Source of the DNA: Ustulina deusta
Lineage: Eukaryota > Ascomycota > Sordariomycetes > Xylariales > Xylariaceae
DNA length: 64,000 bases
Direction: 5' to 3'
Assembly (NCBI GenBank): GCA_023159155.1
Contig: JAJNNX010000001.1
Location: 3,410,001-3,474,000 of the forward strand
Position numbers and translations under genes: made by a program. Below, piece after piece: positions 10,080 to 22,798 of the stretch. Under the pieces are notes generated by a model. The model saw only the letters and a list, made by a program, of their open reading frames with translations, did not search any database and was not told the origin of the DNA. The stretch's first letter is position 1. Each line of letters starts with the position of its first letter.

Positions 10080-10727
10080 CTCTTTCCGTCCCTCTGTGTG
10101 TGTGGTGTATTGTTGTATATTGTTGCACTACATATACTGATGTATTAGGTTCTGGTTCGTCCAAAATATAAGATCGAGGGATATGACAGCGGTGACGTCA
10201 GAAAAAAAAAACCATCACTCTGACTGAACCTAGCCCATCCTTGTTGTTTCTAAATTGCAAGATGTAGCCTGCGAGAGCTCAAGAAAGATGCCTAGCCACC
10301 TCTTAGTAGTTGCTTCAGTCTCATTCTGCTGCTGAATATCGAAATATCTTAAATGAGCCGTCTACGTCATACTCGACAACCAGACGGAAGACCCATCGCA
10401 ACCTCACAGTCCCAGACACCTCGAGAATCTTCGACGAACAAATCATGCAATATAGATGCATAGGGGTGTACGAGAATGAACTGCATTTTAGAACCTTGAT
10501 TCGTGATGTTCGCATTTCTATTATGTGGGTTCAAGCCTCTCAGTTATCGATAATGTACAAACAATCTGTCCTTGATACTAGACTGCAGCGATTCTCAAAT
10601 GTTTGGTCTCGAGACCACTCCGTCTCTCTCCATGGAATACAAATTAAGCAAAGACCATCCTTCTCGGTGCCGAATACCTGCATCGCTTCCAAAATATACT
10701 AGATGGTCCCATGTTTTTGGAATAATT
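10080..10727. other. Intergenic, SnoaL-like promoter to CWC22 3' end
   Basis: This contains the upstream region of the SnoaL-like gene and the 3' UTR of CWC22. There is a poly-A run near 10200. Open frames reach 130 codons (10310-10702 plus), but they lack any recognisable domain and overlap the expected CWC22 3' UTR. Confidence 0.4.
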
Positions 10728-13399
10728 CTAGTCACGATCATTATACCTTGTCCTCTTCCGGGGTGGACTAACAGAGTAGGACGAATCTCGTTTTGGCCGA
10801 GTGCGCCGGGGGGCCGGACTACGGTCGTTGCGAACAGGAGTGCGGCTGCGACTGCGCGATGGTGTGGATGAGCGTGAGCGTGGGCGAGACTGGGGCCGCG
10901 AGTAATTACGCCCTCGGCTCACGGATCGGAGTTTAGCGGTGCCTCGAGGAAGTGGACTGCGTGATCTGTATCTTGGAGAGCTGGAATTTCGTCTGGCTCG
11001 TGGTGGCGGACTGCGAGACTCATATCTAGAGTGGCTAGAATCACGTCGACCCCGTCGAGGCGGGCTTGCGGAGCGCATGTCCCGACGCGGAGGGAGGCTT
11101 CTTGATGAACTGTTAGACCGAGACCGCGAACGGGAGCGAGAAATGCTTCGGCTGGGCGGTTGTGGCCTAGTGCGCCGGGGCGGGCTTCGTGAATGCGAGT
11201 CTTGTCGGCGCCTGGGAGGGCTGCGCGACGAGCTATAGGAGCGAGACCGTGAACGAGACATACTTCGAGTGTATGACCTCGCCCCCCCGTTTCTTCGCGG
11301 CGTTCGGGAATATGAACGACCTCGCTCCAGTGTTCTTCGTGGTGGGGTCCTTGATCGAGATCGCGATGAGTACGATGACCCAGTATATGACGAGTAGCTA
11401 GACACAGAGTCCGTATCTGAGTCTTTGGCAACCGGTGCAGGGAGCGCTGGCTTCGGCATATTTGCGAGGTATTCTCGCATCTCTTCAGTTAGTGCGCCCA
11501 TTCCAATGCTTGTGAAGTAGTTGATCGAGAAACGAATATTGCGAGCGTTGTCACGAGGAAAGAGACCCTCGAAGCTTGGCTGCATTGCTTCGTCTCTCAC
11601 ACGGGCTTGCAGTTTTGATATTCCTAGTTCTTCAGACATCTCCTGAAATAGGATCTTGATAAATATTCGGCTGGCGGAAGTTGTCTCGTCCTCATTTAGG
11701 TGGATGACACTTAGCGAATGCCAGCCGATAGCGTCCGACCCGAATAGATGACCAAAAAACCTGGCGATATTTCGTAGCTGATTCGTATCGTGGCGGTGAA
11801 TAGTTTCGTACTTATTCTGGAAGGCTTGTTCAAATAGATCTGTCCACAATCTATTCAGTTTGGCAAATCGTTCTCCGATCGCGCCAAAGAAGGGGGTGTA
11901 CGTCTTCTCCTGAGCACAGCATTCCACCACCATAGAGGGCAACTCAGATTCTGCCCCGGCGGGTAGGTTGATTTTGAGCAATTTATGGACGCTCTCCTCG
12001 GCATCTAATGAAGACATAATTGTAAGATAGATGGTTTTTCTCAAGTTGACGAGATCGGTGTTGGACTGGTCCTTGATCTCTACAGCCTTTTCTTCTTCGT
12101 CTTCTTCGTCTTCCGAGCTTTCATCTTCATCTTCGTCGTCGTCGCTACCTTCGCCAAGGATTTCCGCTCTTAGGCGTTTATATGCAGCCTCGTTCTCTTC
12201 CCAATCAGGGTCAAACTTGAAGATATTCAGTCTATCCTCCACATCTATGTCCGCGTCCAACATCAATCGATGCGTGATTTGGTCTTCCTCCTCAATGAGA
12301 TCTAGCTCTTCCCTAATAGCCGGGCTGTCCGAGTACCCATCTTTGCGAACTTGGAACAACACCTCGATCATGTATTGGCTTCGCTTTTCGATGTCCCCTT
12401 CGTGCAGAATTGACCGCAATTGGTCATAAACCGCGTTGGCAATGGCTGGATTCATTTCCTCCAAATGCTGCCCAATAGCTTTCATCAAACCTACAGCGAT
12501 TTCAACACTATCATCGGTTGGCTTTTGTAGTAGCAAGAGCAATATCTGCGCCACAACCATCTCGTGAACCACTTGCTGGTTTGCTAGGTGGGCTAAAAAG
12601 GTTGTTGATGAGCCTGCGACTGCTCGATCATTCCGCCGGAATGACTTCCTGAATTGCATAACCAGCCGTTTTACTAATAGTTCGCCTATCTGTGGAAGTT
12701 TAGAGTTTATGATCGCCGCCATCGCTGCTAGAACTGGCGTAAAGGGTAACGAAGCCGCTTGTGCCTTCATTATACTGCGACAGAACAACCCTATAGAAGA
12801 AGCAATAGTCAGTAATCAGGATTTGCGATGGATAATAAAAACGAGGAAAAGCCTAGAGTATACAAAAGCGGGTTCAGGGAGTGTAAAGGGGGCGAAAGTG
12901 AGATGCCTCGAATTCGTTGGAGCTTACCTCTCCCTCTAATGAGGTTTTCGTTAAACATCTCAGGCACGATGTGTTTGATGTTGGCGGTATTGACTTTATT
13001 GATCAAACCATTGATCGACTTTTTGAGGGCATCCCACGCCAACCGCTGGTACTCCACCGATGTCTTGTCAGTGATTTGTGCTTGGAGCGCTCTCAATCTA
13101 GCGGGAGGAACATAGACGCCGCCAGAGCGCATGGTCAGCAGCTTCTCATATTCGGCTTTGGCTGCTTGCTGCTTCTCCTCCTCCGTCGGCAGCTTTGGCG
13201 GAGTGCGCTGACGAGGGCGACGGTTTCCATCCCTATCACCGGATCGGTCGCGTCGTTGATCGCGCGAAGGCCTATAGCTGTCGCCTCCTCCATCTATACG
13301 TCGGGGGCGGTCGTCGTGGCGAGGTGACCGAGGCGAACGGGGGATTGGCACGGCATCTGATGGTTCGCCTCGATGAGTTTTGGTTTCGACCTCCGCCAT
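10728..13399 (-). CDS. cwc22: Pre-mRNA-splicing factor CWC22
   Basis: Two exons (12928-13399 and 10728-12790) encode 844 residues; the intron (12791-12927) splits the conserved [19 protein letters not shown] segment and restores it exactly. An Arg/Ser/Pro-rich N-terminus leads into the MIF4G domain (about residues 110-330) with [25 protein letters not shown]. An acidic stretch ([25 protein letters not shown]) separates it from the MA3 domain (about 405-520). The C-terminus from about 615 is a long RS domain. CWC22 is a spliceosome component that, in human and yeast, is needed for catalysis and, in metazoans, hands eIF4A3 to the exon junction complex. Length and order match fungal orthologues. 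It diverges from DPM2. Confidence 0.95.
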
Positions 13400-14273
13400 G
13401 GTATTTCTCAGAGCGTAATTCCCTTTCTGTTCATAACAATAAAAAACAGCTCTTTATTTCTCGTTTAAACGTAGGGGCCGAGCGTGAGTTTTCGGGGACA
13501 GGGTGCGACGATTGCGCCTGTGGGAGCCGTTGCGCGGGTTGTTGGCGAAAGCTGTTCGCGATTGTTGCGTGAGAGACAAGGCTGGCAAAAAGTAGTGGAG
13601 CTAGCGTTTGCCAAGGCCTACATATACATTACCACACATAGCACGGATAATTGATACCTGTATGTGTACCTACCGGTTATATGCATTTTGTATGTATGCC
13701 TTTAATCATCTGTCAGGTACATACCATTTCTATTACAGATGTGTAAAGCAAATACCTCAGCCTTGTTGTTTTCAGAGAAAAATGTGATGGAATCTATATA
13801 AAATATTATTTAGGTTATTACTCGTAGCGGCATACAGACAAACCGAACAAAGATTTTTTCACCGTTGAGGATCGGAAATCTAAACTTTGAGAATGCGTAC
13901 GTATACTACCTACCTTAGGTACTTAGGTGACCAAGATGCAGTCCCGGACGCACCTCCGTCAACTACATATGTAGGTACCTTCATGTACTCCTAGAATCAG
14001 GTACTTCGGTAGGTAGCTGTAGGTAGAGCTCCCCCGGCCCCTCAAGTACCCACCCGGTCGCGTCTGTATCGTGTCAATTACAGACGACATTTCCCAGCAG
14101 TGCAAAACCACATTGGCCTCAGTAAAATCGCCAGCAACAACATCTCGACGCTTTCCCTCAAGAGCGGCCATAAAACAAGGCAACAAACCAAGCCTCGCAG
14201 GGGCAATCGAGTCTATTGACTTCGTCACACTCGCTTTATATACCATATATTCCCCGTTGTAACGTAATCGACA
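13400..14273. other. Divergent promoter region between CWC22 and DPM2
   Basis: This is the shared upstream region of two genes transcribed outward. The stretch from about 13900 to 14040 carries several TACCTA/TAGGTA words, a motif class scattered through the gaps of this window. No coding frame with support was found. Confidence 0.5.
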
Positions 14274-14806
14274 ATGGTACGTGGCGCACCGCTCTCGCTT
14301 TAGTCTAAGAGCCCATCGATGCGCATCCACACACATTTCTACCAAATATCTATAACCCGCCAGCTCCTCGACCAACTCACGATCAATATTTGCCCATGTG
14401 CTGACAGAAGCGTCGATAAAACATACAGCTCGGGACTCTCGTCGGCCTCGCCATGCTCGTGGCCGCCTCTGTCGTCTTCTTATACTACTCGATCTGGACA
14501 TTGGCAATGGTACAGCCCCTCCCCCTCTCTCTTTTTTTTCTCTGCTCTTCTCTAGTTACATACTTTCTCGGAGGACCTTGCTGACGAATGCCCCCCCGCT
14601 CTGGGCGAAACAAACAGCCCTTCGTCGACCTCGACCACCCGCTCCACAGCTTCTTCCCCCCGCGCGAGTGGGCCATTCGCATACCCGTGATCCTGATCCT
14701 ACTAGGCTCAGCTGTCGTCGGTTCTTTCTTGAGCGTTGTCATGATCCGGAGCAACAGGAAGAAGGCTGCAAAGGCCAAGGCGGCCGCCAACAAGAAGAAG
14801 GCGTAA
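14274..14806 (+). CDS. dpm2: Dolichol-phosphate mannosyltransferase subunit DPM2
   Basis: Three coding exons are inferred: 14274-14276 (the ATG alone), 14429-14509 and 14618-14806, encoding 90 residues. The spliced protein has two membrane spans: LVGLAMLVAASVVFLYYSIWTLAM, then the conserved PFVDLDHPLHSFFPPREWAIRIPVILILLGSAVVGSFLSVVMIRSNRKK. The HPLHSFFPPR loop and the ER-retention-like Lys-rich tail are DPM2 hallmarks. DPM2 stabilises the catalytic DPM1 in the ER membrane, and the complex makes dolichol-phosphate-mannose for N-glycans, O-mannosylation and GPI anchors. The ATG-only first exon is odd, but it supplies the only good start, since the second exon's own upstream frame meets a stop 14 bases before its acceptor. 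Exon 3 could otherwise be misread as a short protein starting MPPRSGRNKQ. Confidence 0.88.
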
Positions 14807-15380
14807 ATGAAGATAGAGACCTTGGGGTTTGGTATGCGAGGGAATGATATTAATAAAGAGCTACGGAGAACTATTCTTCACGGTCCATTGGGGGAATCTC
14901 CAAGAGAGGTTGTGAGAGAGTCTGCAGGGCAATGAACCCCCAAAATTATCAATACATAGGCGGAATGGGTCATATAGCGAACCTTTAATCCGCATCCGCA
15001 TGAATTTCACTAATAGTATTGGACGTTACATTGTTAAGAGAATGAAAATGTACATGGAGTAATCAAGGCATTCTACAAGTGTAGAACAAGCTAAGGGGTG
15101 GGTTTCACTATGTCTATTGTATTATGATTGACTTCTTATGCTCGCAAGACTATGCATAGTAGGGTGTCGGCAATGCCGAAATCGACGCCATTACTCCAAA
15201 GCCAGACGAATGAGTATTTACCAAGATCAAGAGAGGGTCAAGCCTTAATATACAGTTGATCAACACCACAGTGTCTTTGACCTCGAGGTTAGACGACGTG
15301 TGGGAACATGTGCAGTTGCAAAGAACGAGCCAAGTCAGTTGTATCAAAAAAACACAAACTCAGGTTGTCCACGAACTGTA
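14807..15380. other. Convergent 3' flanks of DPM2 and the BCAS3-type gene
   Basis: Both neighbours end here, so the interval should consist of two 3' UTRs. AATAAA-like signals are present soon after the DPM2 stop (ATTAATAAAG near 14850). No independent gene was recognised. Confidence 0.5.
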
Positions 15381-18300
15381 TCATACTCGCTGGTCAGCAA
15401 AATCGAGCACCTCGCAATCGTCTTCAAAGAAACCGTCTTCATCAGCATCCGCAATCCGATTACCACCTCGGCGCCGCCGCGTAGTCACAACAATCTGCTC
15501 ATCGTTCCCACCAACCTGCAAGACCCGTTCCATAGCTGATACAGGCAAGGCTCGGTGGTCATCAATACTATTGCTGACCTCCTCGTCTATCACTGTTGGC
15601 AGGCCTAGGTCAAGTTTGATGGTGCTGATTATCTGTCCGAAGGCCCATGCTTGGCTTGTAACTGGTTTTCGCAGGCGATGTGTGGAACGTTTCTGTGTAT
15701 CATTCAGTGTTGCCGAGTCCATGTGCCGGATGACGGAGGATAGGCCGCTCTCACTACCTGTCCCTTTGTAAACATGCAGACTGACCCGCCTGTCAGTATG
15801 AAACGGCTGATAGGGGGCATTCGATTCTATCTCTGCCTGTGGTATCGCTGCTTCAGGGCTGTGATCAATATCGTCCAAACGTGGCCGGGGATGAAGAACC
15901 AATGTATTGCCGCCGTCGTGGTCTGGGCTTGAAAGGTCAAGATCTTCAATTGGGTCGATAATCTGTTTTATTGATGGTGCAATTAAATCGTTCGGTAAGT
16001 CCCGTAGCTTAAACTCATTGTATTTGCTCCCACGGGCAATCCGTGGCCGGTCTTTCCTAACGTTTGGCCTACGGCTTTTGCTGGGGAACATTCGGACTTG
16101 ACCGTCACCTACCACGAACAAAGTGTGATGCTTCTTGCCGGTGATCCAGGTCGCGCATGATGGCCCAGCGGACATGTTTCTCAGAGGTAAACTCACTCGA
16201 TTCTCGCCGGTGTGACGCAAATGGTTGATGGCAGTTCCGGCATTTCCCAAGGAATGGCTAATTCCTGCGGCGAGAACCTTTCCCCCATAGCTAGCGTGAT
16301 CCATTAAGGTCGATGTGGCTTGCGAATTAGAGGTGCTCCGCCGATGCGAATTAAGCAGCGGTCGGGTGGCCCCGTAGGCAGAGCTAAGTACATTCGAAGC
16401 TATGGAAACAGCCGAGGAAGCATTTTCAGAGGCTCCCTGCGCTACTTCCGGCGCAGCAGCGCGTCTACGTGGAGGCGGCCATGTATAAGCGCTGGGTGGC
16501 ATGTCTAACAAATGTACAGTGCCCCTTTCCGTCACCATGGCCGCTCGTTCGCCATTTGGTCTGGCCCATGCGACGTCCACAATGCGAGCGACAGTCATGC
16601 GTGAGAACTGCGCCACTTGTCGGACTCGGGTCGCATGTCCGTTATTTGGTTGTGAATGTTGTAGTGGGGATGACTTTATATACTGGATGCGCATCAAATC
16701 CCAAACCGTTTGCACGTCCCCTTTATTGCTTGCAGTAAAGAGAGACAACCCTGTGGGAGAGAAAGATAAGAAGCTACAACCAAGTGGTGGCTTGAAAGTC
16801 GTGGTGGGATGGATGTTAGTAGAGCTCATCAGACTATGCACATCAACGATAGATACGAGTCCTGGTTCCTTCGTCACAGCTTGTCCAGAAACGCCGTATG
16901 TTGGTGGGAATTGTGCAGTCTCGGGCCGTCCAGAGTACGCTGGCCCCCATGGTGGCGAACCTACAGTCGATTGTCTTGCAGGCGGCTGCTGCCCTGGCTT
17001 CCAATAGCTGTTCCACCATTGCATCCCCTGTTTCCCAACCCAACGGGCTCCCTGTATAAATTCCTGCGTCGTCTCTCTCATAATTCGGTTCACGACCCCA
17101 TCGGAAATGGGCTGCTCAATTTCTGAGCTCTCGTTTGGCAACACGGGAGAAGTAAGTGTCAATAATCCTGGTGCTTTCCCCTCCGCCGGTACTGGGATCA
17201 AAGCATTCAGGGCAATCTGAGACGAAGGGGGCGGGGGGCAGTATGCTAACCATCTTCCGCTAACCGCGAGAATAGGCGTTTGTGGTCGTTTTCGCGGAGG
17301 TAGCGGGATGGACCCGCCTTCATCTTCTGGCGTTGAATCACTTTTAAGACTTTGTTGCAAACTCGTCCATAGCTTCCCAACACAGGTGAATCGATAACCA
17401 GGGTCTTGTTCATCCCTGACCTGTCGATAAACCCAGCACTCACCCGTTGTACCCGAAGCCACTACGATGTTTCCATCTTCAGCATGAACCTGGAAAGCGC
17501 CAGTTGGTGGAGGGCTCCTGAAGACCGGGCTGGTTACCGAAGCCTTGGTGGGTATTTTCGGTGCTTCCAGTAACACGTCAATCAGCTGGTTAGTCGCTAA
17601 GGAGTATACCTCGACCGATGTCTGATAAGCTTCAATAATCGGTATACTCTTCCCGACACCAACGTGCCGTTGGTTGGACTCCGATTGCGGACTGTGAATA
17701 CCTTCTAACCGCGGGCTTGAGATGTTGCCAAATGCTGATTCTAATGCAATGTCGGGAACATTAGGCGGAGGTATGGGACCATGGACCACGACAGCAACCA
17801 AGGGGAATATGCCGAAGGGATCTGAAACGCTATTCCAAGGTAGAACCCTCGCATTATAAACACCACCTCGTAGTCCTTTCAGAGTGGCGAGAGGCTCTAC
17901 GCCCCTCTTGCCGACGCTGTAGATCTCCATACCACCTTCATAGCCTGCGAGAACAACATTATCGTTACCGGACGTCTGTGCGCCGTTCGGTCGAGGAAGT
18001 GTATCAAACCCAAAATAAAACCCTCTTTCTCCAGCTTTCAAACCAGTCTTAGGATGCATATCGAGATCGATATCTGGCGCACCGTAGAAGTGAGCTTGAG
18101 GTTGGTGGGGTAGAGGCGGGTTGGCGCCAACTCGCGGCGGCGCGAAGGGCGAGTGCATCGAACTTCTTCGAGCACTGGGAGGTGAAGATGCCTGAGAGCG
18201 GAAATCGCTACCAGGGTACTGGTCCATTTGAAAACTCAGGGGTCGTCTACCACTATTAGTGGGGGGCGAAGCAGAATAGGGATTACTATTCACGTAATGC

Positions 18301-18967
18301 CGTCGCTGCTGCTGCTGCTGCTGAGCACTCCAAGCGTACGACAAGCCCCTAGAATCCTCGTATGATGATGGTTGCGTGGGCGGTGAGTCTCCCATGATGC
18401 TGATCAAGTTGGACGGCGAACCAGAAAGTGGTCCCATGGCCCTAGCCCAGTCATTGGTGCTAGGAGCCGTGCTTCCGGAAATTGACGTTGCTGACACGGC
18501 ATCTAAAAGGGGTGATACAGACGGATTACCGTTGGTCGGAATTGAGGCGGGCCTGGCCGGCTCGAGATCCGGAGACTGGGGCGGAGGAGCTTCAACAGAC
18601 AGGGGAACGTCTTTGCCGGCGTTACCATCACTATAGGAGATCAGTGTCAGATGTTGTCACAAGAAAACCGTAGCTAAACCTGTCGAGCGTCAAGCCGCGA
18701 CGAGCGAACAGAACAAATAGGTGCACACTAATGACTAATGCCTAATGTAAGGAACCAAAAAGGGTTGCCGACGTACGAGAACTTGGCCCCATGTCTTGTC
18801 ACCGCCGCAAGAACTCCTCCACCATTGTCTTTGGCATTTTTGTCCTTCTTCTTTGAACCTGGAGAGTCGCTCCCTGTAAGCTTCTGCTTTCGTTTCTGGC
18901 GAGGCTTGTTCGGGGGGAGAGAGGAGTCCGACGTCGTGGACGGATCGTGGGTTGACGAACCGGGCAT
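15381..18967 (-). CDS. BCAS3-type WD40 protein
   Basis: Two exons (18777-18967 and 15381-18630) encode 1146 residues; the 146-nt intron joins KFS to DGNAGKDVP in frame. A low-complexity N-terminus (basic KPRQKRKQK patch, Gln6 run at about residues 167-172) precedes a WD40-like propeller. Its diagnostic segments are GFYFGFDTLPRP, NVVLAGYEGGMEIYSVGKRGVEPLATLKGLRGGVYNARVLPW, GECWVYRQVRDE and GLVSIVDVHSL-PTTTFKPPLGCSFLSFSPTGLSLFTASNKGDVQTVWDLMRI. Animal BCAS3 binds phosphoinositides at the phagophore and acts in autophagy-linked and cytoskeletal processes; the fungal role is not settled. The acidic C-terminus ends in DEDGFFEDDCEVLDF. Its upstream gap of 2.3 kb is long for this window. Confidence 0.85.
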
Positions 18968-21327
18968 AGAGAGAGGCTACCAATAACGCTGGGGCAGTTT
19001 CCTGCTCGCCAGCAGAAGAGCTCTCTTAGGAGCTCAACTCGTTGCTATTGATCTCGCGGAACGCCGGTCGATCGCGGTAATCTGGGGGGTTTAACCGTTG
19101 ATAGTATCGCGGGTCTCTGGAGAAGCGGTGGCAGGAAAGTCGAGAGCGTTGTTAATAAGGAGGGGGATGACGAAGGCAAGCGCGCGGAGCGAAGAGCCGG
19201 TAAGGCCAGCGGCGGGGGGCTACAAAGAACGAATACACAGCTCAGGCAGAGAGAATGGTATTATTACGACTTGGCGAGCAGGCCGAGAAGATTCAGTAGG
19301 CGGGTTTCGCAGAGAGTTCTTCAATGGAAGTAGATAAAGGAAGCTAACAGTATTCACGTGGGATGTGCCCGGTCAAAGAAAGGTCGAGTAGAGTCAGAGA
19401 TGAAGAAGGAAGCCAGATGATAGGGTCAGAACAAGTGTAGTCGACTCCGGACCGGTACAAGGATGAGGATGAGTATGGCATCGACAGCGGGGCAAGTACC
19501 TAAGTACCGCAGTGAAGGAGGCGCCGGGATATTATGTGGCGGACCTCTTACTGTAGCTCTCCCTGCGCAGTTATGTATGTACCTGTGTACCTACTCGGGT
19601 GCAGAGGTACCTGTGCATGTGGATTAGGCAGGACAGAACATTGGACGCCTGCACCAGGACAGGACAGGTCACCACAGACCCGTCAAGGTACCCTTTTAGG
19701 TATCGACAGGGGGGGTCTAACGTCAAGGCTAGGTCAAGTGGGAGGTGGGGGAGGGGACAAGGGGACTAGGTAGGTACTTGAGATAAGCCCCGGAGATCTG
19801 CACACGTCATGTACCTCGGCGGCGACAAGGGGCAACGAGGGGGGCTGCGTACCGTGCAGCAAGTGACTGAATAGGACAGGCGCACAGCTTCTATCCAGGC
19901 ACTATACATAGTAAAAACAGCAGAAAGTGGAGAGGGTGTGGCATGGGGATACACTCAGATGAGCTGAGATAGCCCAGTTCTTCATTCTGTCTCGAGTACC
20001 TACATCTAAACCCGGTGACCATCTCAGCTCCCCCAAGTTTAGGTCTTTCAGCCATGCACGACAGTAGTATAGTGTAGTATGAATAAGTAGCTTGGATCAC
20101 AATCTCCAGCGCTTACTTGGGAAGTCGACCAAGACCTCCTGCGGGACAAGAAAGTGCACTACTAGTTACTACTCATATGCGTAGGCAGGCCAGTAGTAGG
20201 GAGATAGGCAGATATGGACTGTGCATTGTTAGGTATAAGCAGCAACACCAGAGTGCTAGGCGCATGATGCAGATGGCACTGGATGGAACCGGGCAATCGG
20301 CAAGCGTCACACTATCTCTCCGGCCGGAAAGCCCCAGTTTCTCTGGTCATGGACCCCAAGGTTCTAGGTAGAAAGGTGGAAGTGCCCAAGTGACACGGAT
20401 GAGGGGCATTGCTATCGTAGGTAGTATAGATTAGGTAGGTACTTACCTGGAAGCCAAGACAGAGAGGGAGGGACAAATAGAGGGGTAGCAGGGCCAATTC
20501 CCATGCTACCTACGTGAGGTACCAACATGATCCCGGATTGATGTGAAACCTGTCCGTGTACCGCGAGCAATAGAGCGACTGCTGCGTCATCGCTTTCATT
20601 CACCCGTCAAATTACTTTAAACTAAACAATGGCATAATCATAATCCCTTACGGGTCACCATCCAGAAACTCGGGACTTTCCATTTCATTATAGCATCTCC
20701 GACACACCGATGACTTCATTATACCATACCTCGGTAGGTACAGGAATGTAGGTAGGCAGGCAGCTAAGCATGTAGGTAGGTACTCTGTTGTGCCGATGAC
20801 TCTCGACCGCTCGGGATGATTCACCACCCCTTTCCACCAACCACTAGTGTCGGCCAATCTACCGATATTCGGTAAATCAAGAGGGCAGTGATTAGAATTC
20901 ACCCTAAAAGCCACTGCCAATTCCTTTTTGATGAACGAAAAGAAATAAGAAGAAAAAAGGGTCGTGACGACAGTAGGCCGCGGGTCCCTAACTGGAGTGT
21001 TAGGTGTACGTAACTCCGAAGAGGGACTCACATATATACTCCGTCAGCTGATGGCAGCGTCCCATGATCTCGGGATGAACCTTTTGGAATCACGATGTCA
21101 TTATAAAGCTACCACGGTATAACGGCTTAGATTAAATGCAAGGCAGATACGTCGTGTACGGCACCACCGGCTCGTGAATGAGGGAGCTCACTGCACTGAG
21201 CTCACTGCACTCCACCCAGCACCACCTGGTAAGAAGCACGAGGACCGGCATAAGATTAAGCTAGGCTGGTAAACCATTACCTTTTCATCCGGTGTTAGTT
21301 CCCGCAAGTCTCGGTCAGGCTATTCAC
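18968..21327. other. Long intergenic region upstream of the BCAS3-type gene
   Basis: This 2.4 kb interval lies 5' of the BCAS3-type gene and 3' of a SnoaL-like gene. Words of the TACCTA/TAGGTA type recur (about 19495-19800, 19990-20000, 20420-20460, 20730-20785). The right-hand end contains a short imperfect duplication (GAGCTCACTGCACT near 21184-21210). Frames are short and without support. Confidence 0.5.
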
Positions 21328-21947
21328 CTAGGTATGAATATAGACTTGATAAAAGGTATACTTCAATCCTCCCTCATCATCATCTCGGAGAACCGCACGC
21401 CCAGCCCATTGTCCCGCCATCTTCTCGCCGCTCTTTAGTTCCAAGTCGACCGAGCCGTAGAGCATGTACTCGAATCGCCTTTCGGATTCTCGCTCAGGCA
21501 GTCCAAACACGGCCGGGAATACCTTCTCTAGCTTATGTCTTCGCGACTTGACTGTGATATCATGAGATGAGTAAGGCCACGCATTCCTGCCGACTAATAC
21601 CAGGCGCGCTAGGAATAGGAATAGAATACAGAAACAAGCTAGTTAACTTACTCTTCTCCCACATACCCTCGCGTAAGATACGGATCTCTGATTCGTATAG
21701 TCAGTCAAGCAGGCCATCATCGACAATGACAAAACACCTTAACTTGAGAACTCTACATACCCTCTACACCCCTGGCCCCCCTGGCCCCTATAGCAAGGCA
21801 GGCATCAGGTGCGAAATAGTCTACCCACTCGTCGTTCCGAGCCGGGTCATCCGAGACGGCGTAAAAGGCCGAGATAAAAGTCTTAACCCTCTCACCGACC
21901 GCGACGCCGTCGGTCGGATAAGTTGCCGCGTAGTTCGTCATGTCCAT
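21328..21947 (-). CDS. SnoaL-like polyketide cyclase-family protein
   Basis: Three exons (21761-21947, 21652-21687 and 21328-21551) encode 148 residues, and all phases match. The protein begins MDMTNYAATYPTDGVAVGERVKTFISAFYAVSDDPARNDEWVDYFAPDACLAIGARGARGVEEIRILREGMW, the typical opening of fungal SnoaL-like proteins. It closes with RFEYMLYGSVDLELKSGEKMAGQWAGRAVLRD and GGLKYTFYQVYI, which form the sheet of the alpha+beta barrel. The middle exon is only 36 nt but encodes the well-conserved EIRILREGMWEK helix, so skipping it would break the fold. The reaction is unknown. It has no adjacent biosynthetic genes; it is followed upstream by the ING-type gene. Confidence 0.8.
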
Positions 21948-22798
21948 CTTTTCTCGCTGGCTTGACACTCGGAATGTATCTATCACCAGACTAGCCTCAA
22001 GGTCTAGTGGTAAGGATGTGCAAGAGAATGGAATAGCTATCGTGAGCCGTAATTCAAAACAATCAGCCGAAATAATGATATTTATGATGAACAGCCATGG
22101 GATTGTTCATGGCACTTTGACACCCCAAATCATAAAGAGTCTGCATACTTTTATTTATGCTAGGAATACATTTTGAGGGGAATGTGAGATAGAATGCGGG
22201 GCTGAGAATTCCCATTAGTAGTACGACGTAGCAATGTCGATGCCAACCGGAAACCTGCCTTCGACAATCGCTTAGATTACTTAGCCCATAGATCATTCAT
22301 AAAGTGGCAGGTAAAGTTAAAGCCTAGGACTAGATGAAACTTATTTGTATTGCTTGGGCCGCTTACAACACCTAGTTCTAGAAACTACGAATCACCTTCG
22401 GCTCAGAACCATTCCTAATATCTGGATGATTGGACTCCTCTTCAACTAATAGTACCGAGCTGATAGTTTATTCGAGGCCCTATATAAACACCGTTCACCA
22501 TACTCCGAACTGGTATCATAATCCACCCAGGCAGCTTCTTGAAAACCTAGAAATTTTGAAACAATCGTAATCCTCACGCCGAGAACTCCATAACTTGTGA
22601 TATCCACCAACATCCTGTGCTCCTCAAGAAGCAGGTAACCGAAAGCCGGAAAACACCACAAGCAGATGCAAGGCTAATTCCGAGTCGGCCTCCAACGTGT
22701 GTACACAAGAACCTAGGTTGCCAGAGTAGGCTCATAGATCGAAAACCGCAATGCTTGCTCCTCTTTCGAGCATCTGTAATCAAATGATATGATAGACC
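21948..22798. other. Intergenic, SnoaL-like promoter and ING-type 3' flank
   Basis: This 850-base interval holds the upstream region of the SnoaL-like gene and the 3' UTR of the PHD gene. No frame above 80 codons has support, and a tRNA-like A-box word near 22005 has no matching B box. Confidence 0.5.

Noticed and set aside
10919..11431. Frame of 170 codons and plus-strand Arg/Gly frames across the CWC22 RS region
   Set aside because: They are shadows of the repetitive RS-domain codons, read in other frames.
14588..14806. Stand-alone 72-residue protein starting MPPRSGRNKQ
   Set aside because: Its first ten residues are intron sequence; from PFVDLDHP onward it is exon 3 of DPM2.
22000..22070. 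tRNA-like stretch with an A-box-like word (TCTAGTGGTAAGGAT)
   Set aside because: No B box at the right distance and no foldable acceptor stem.
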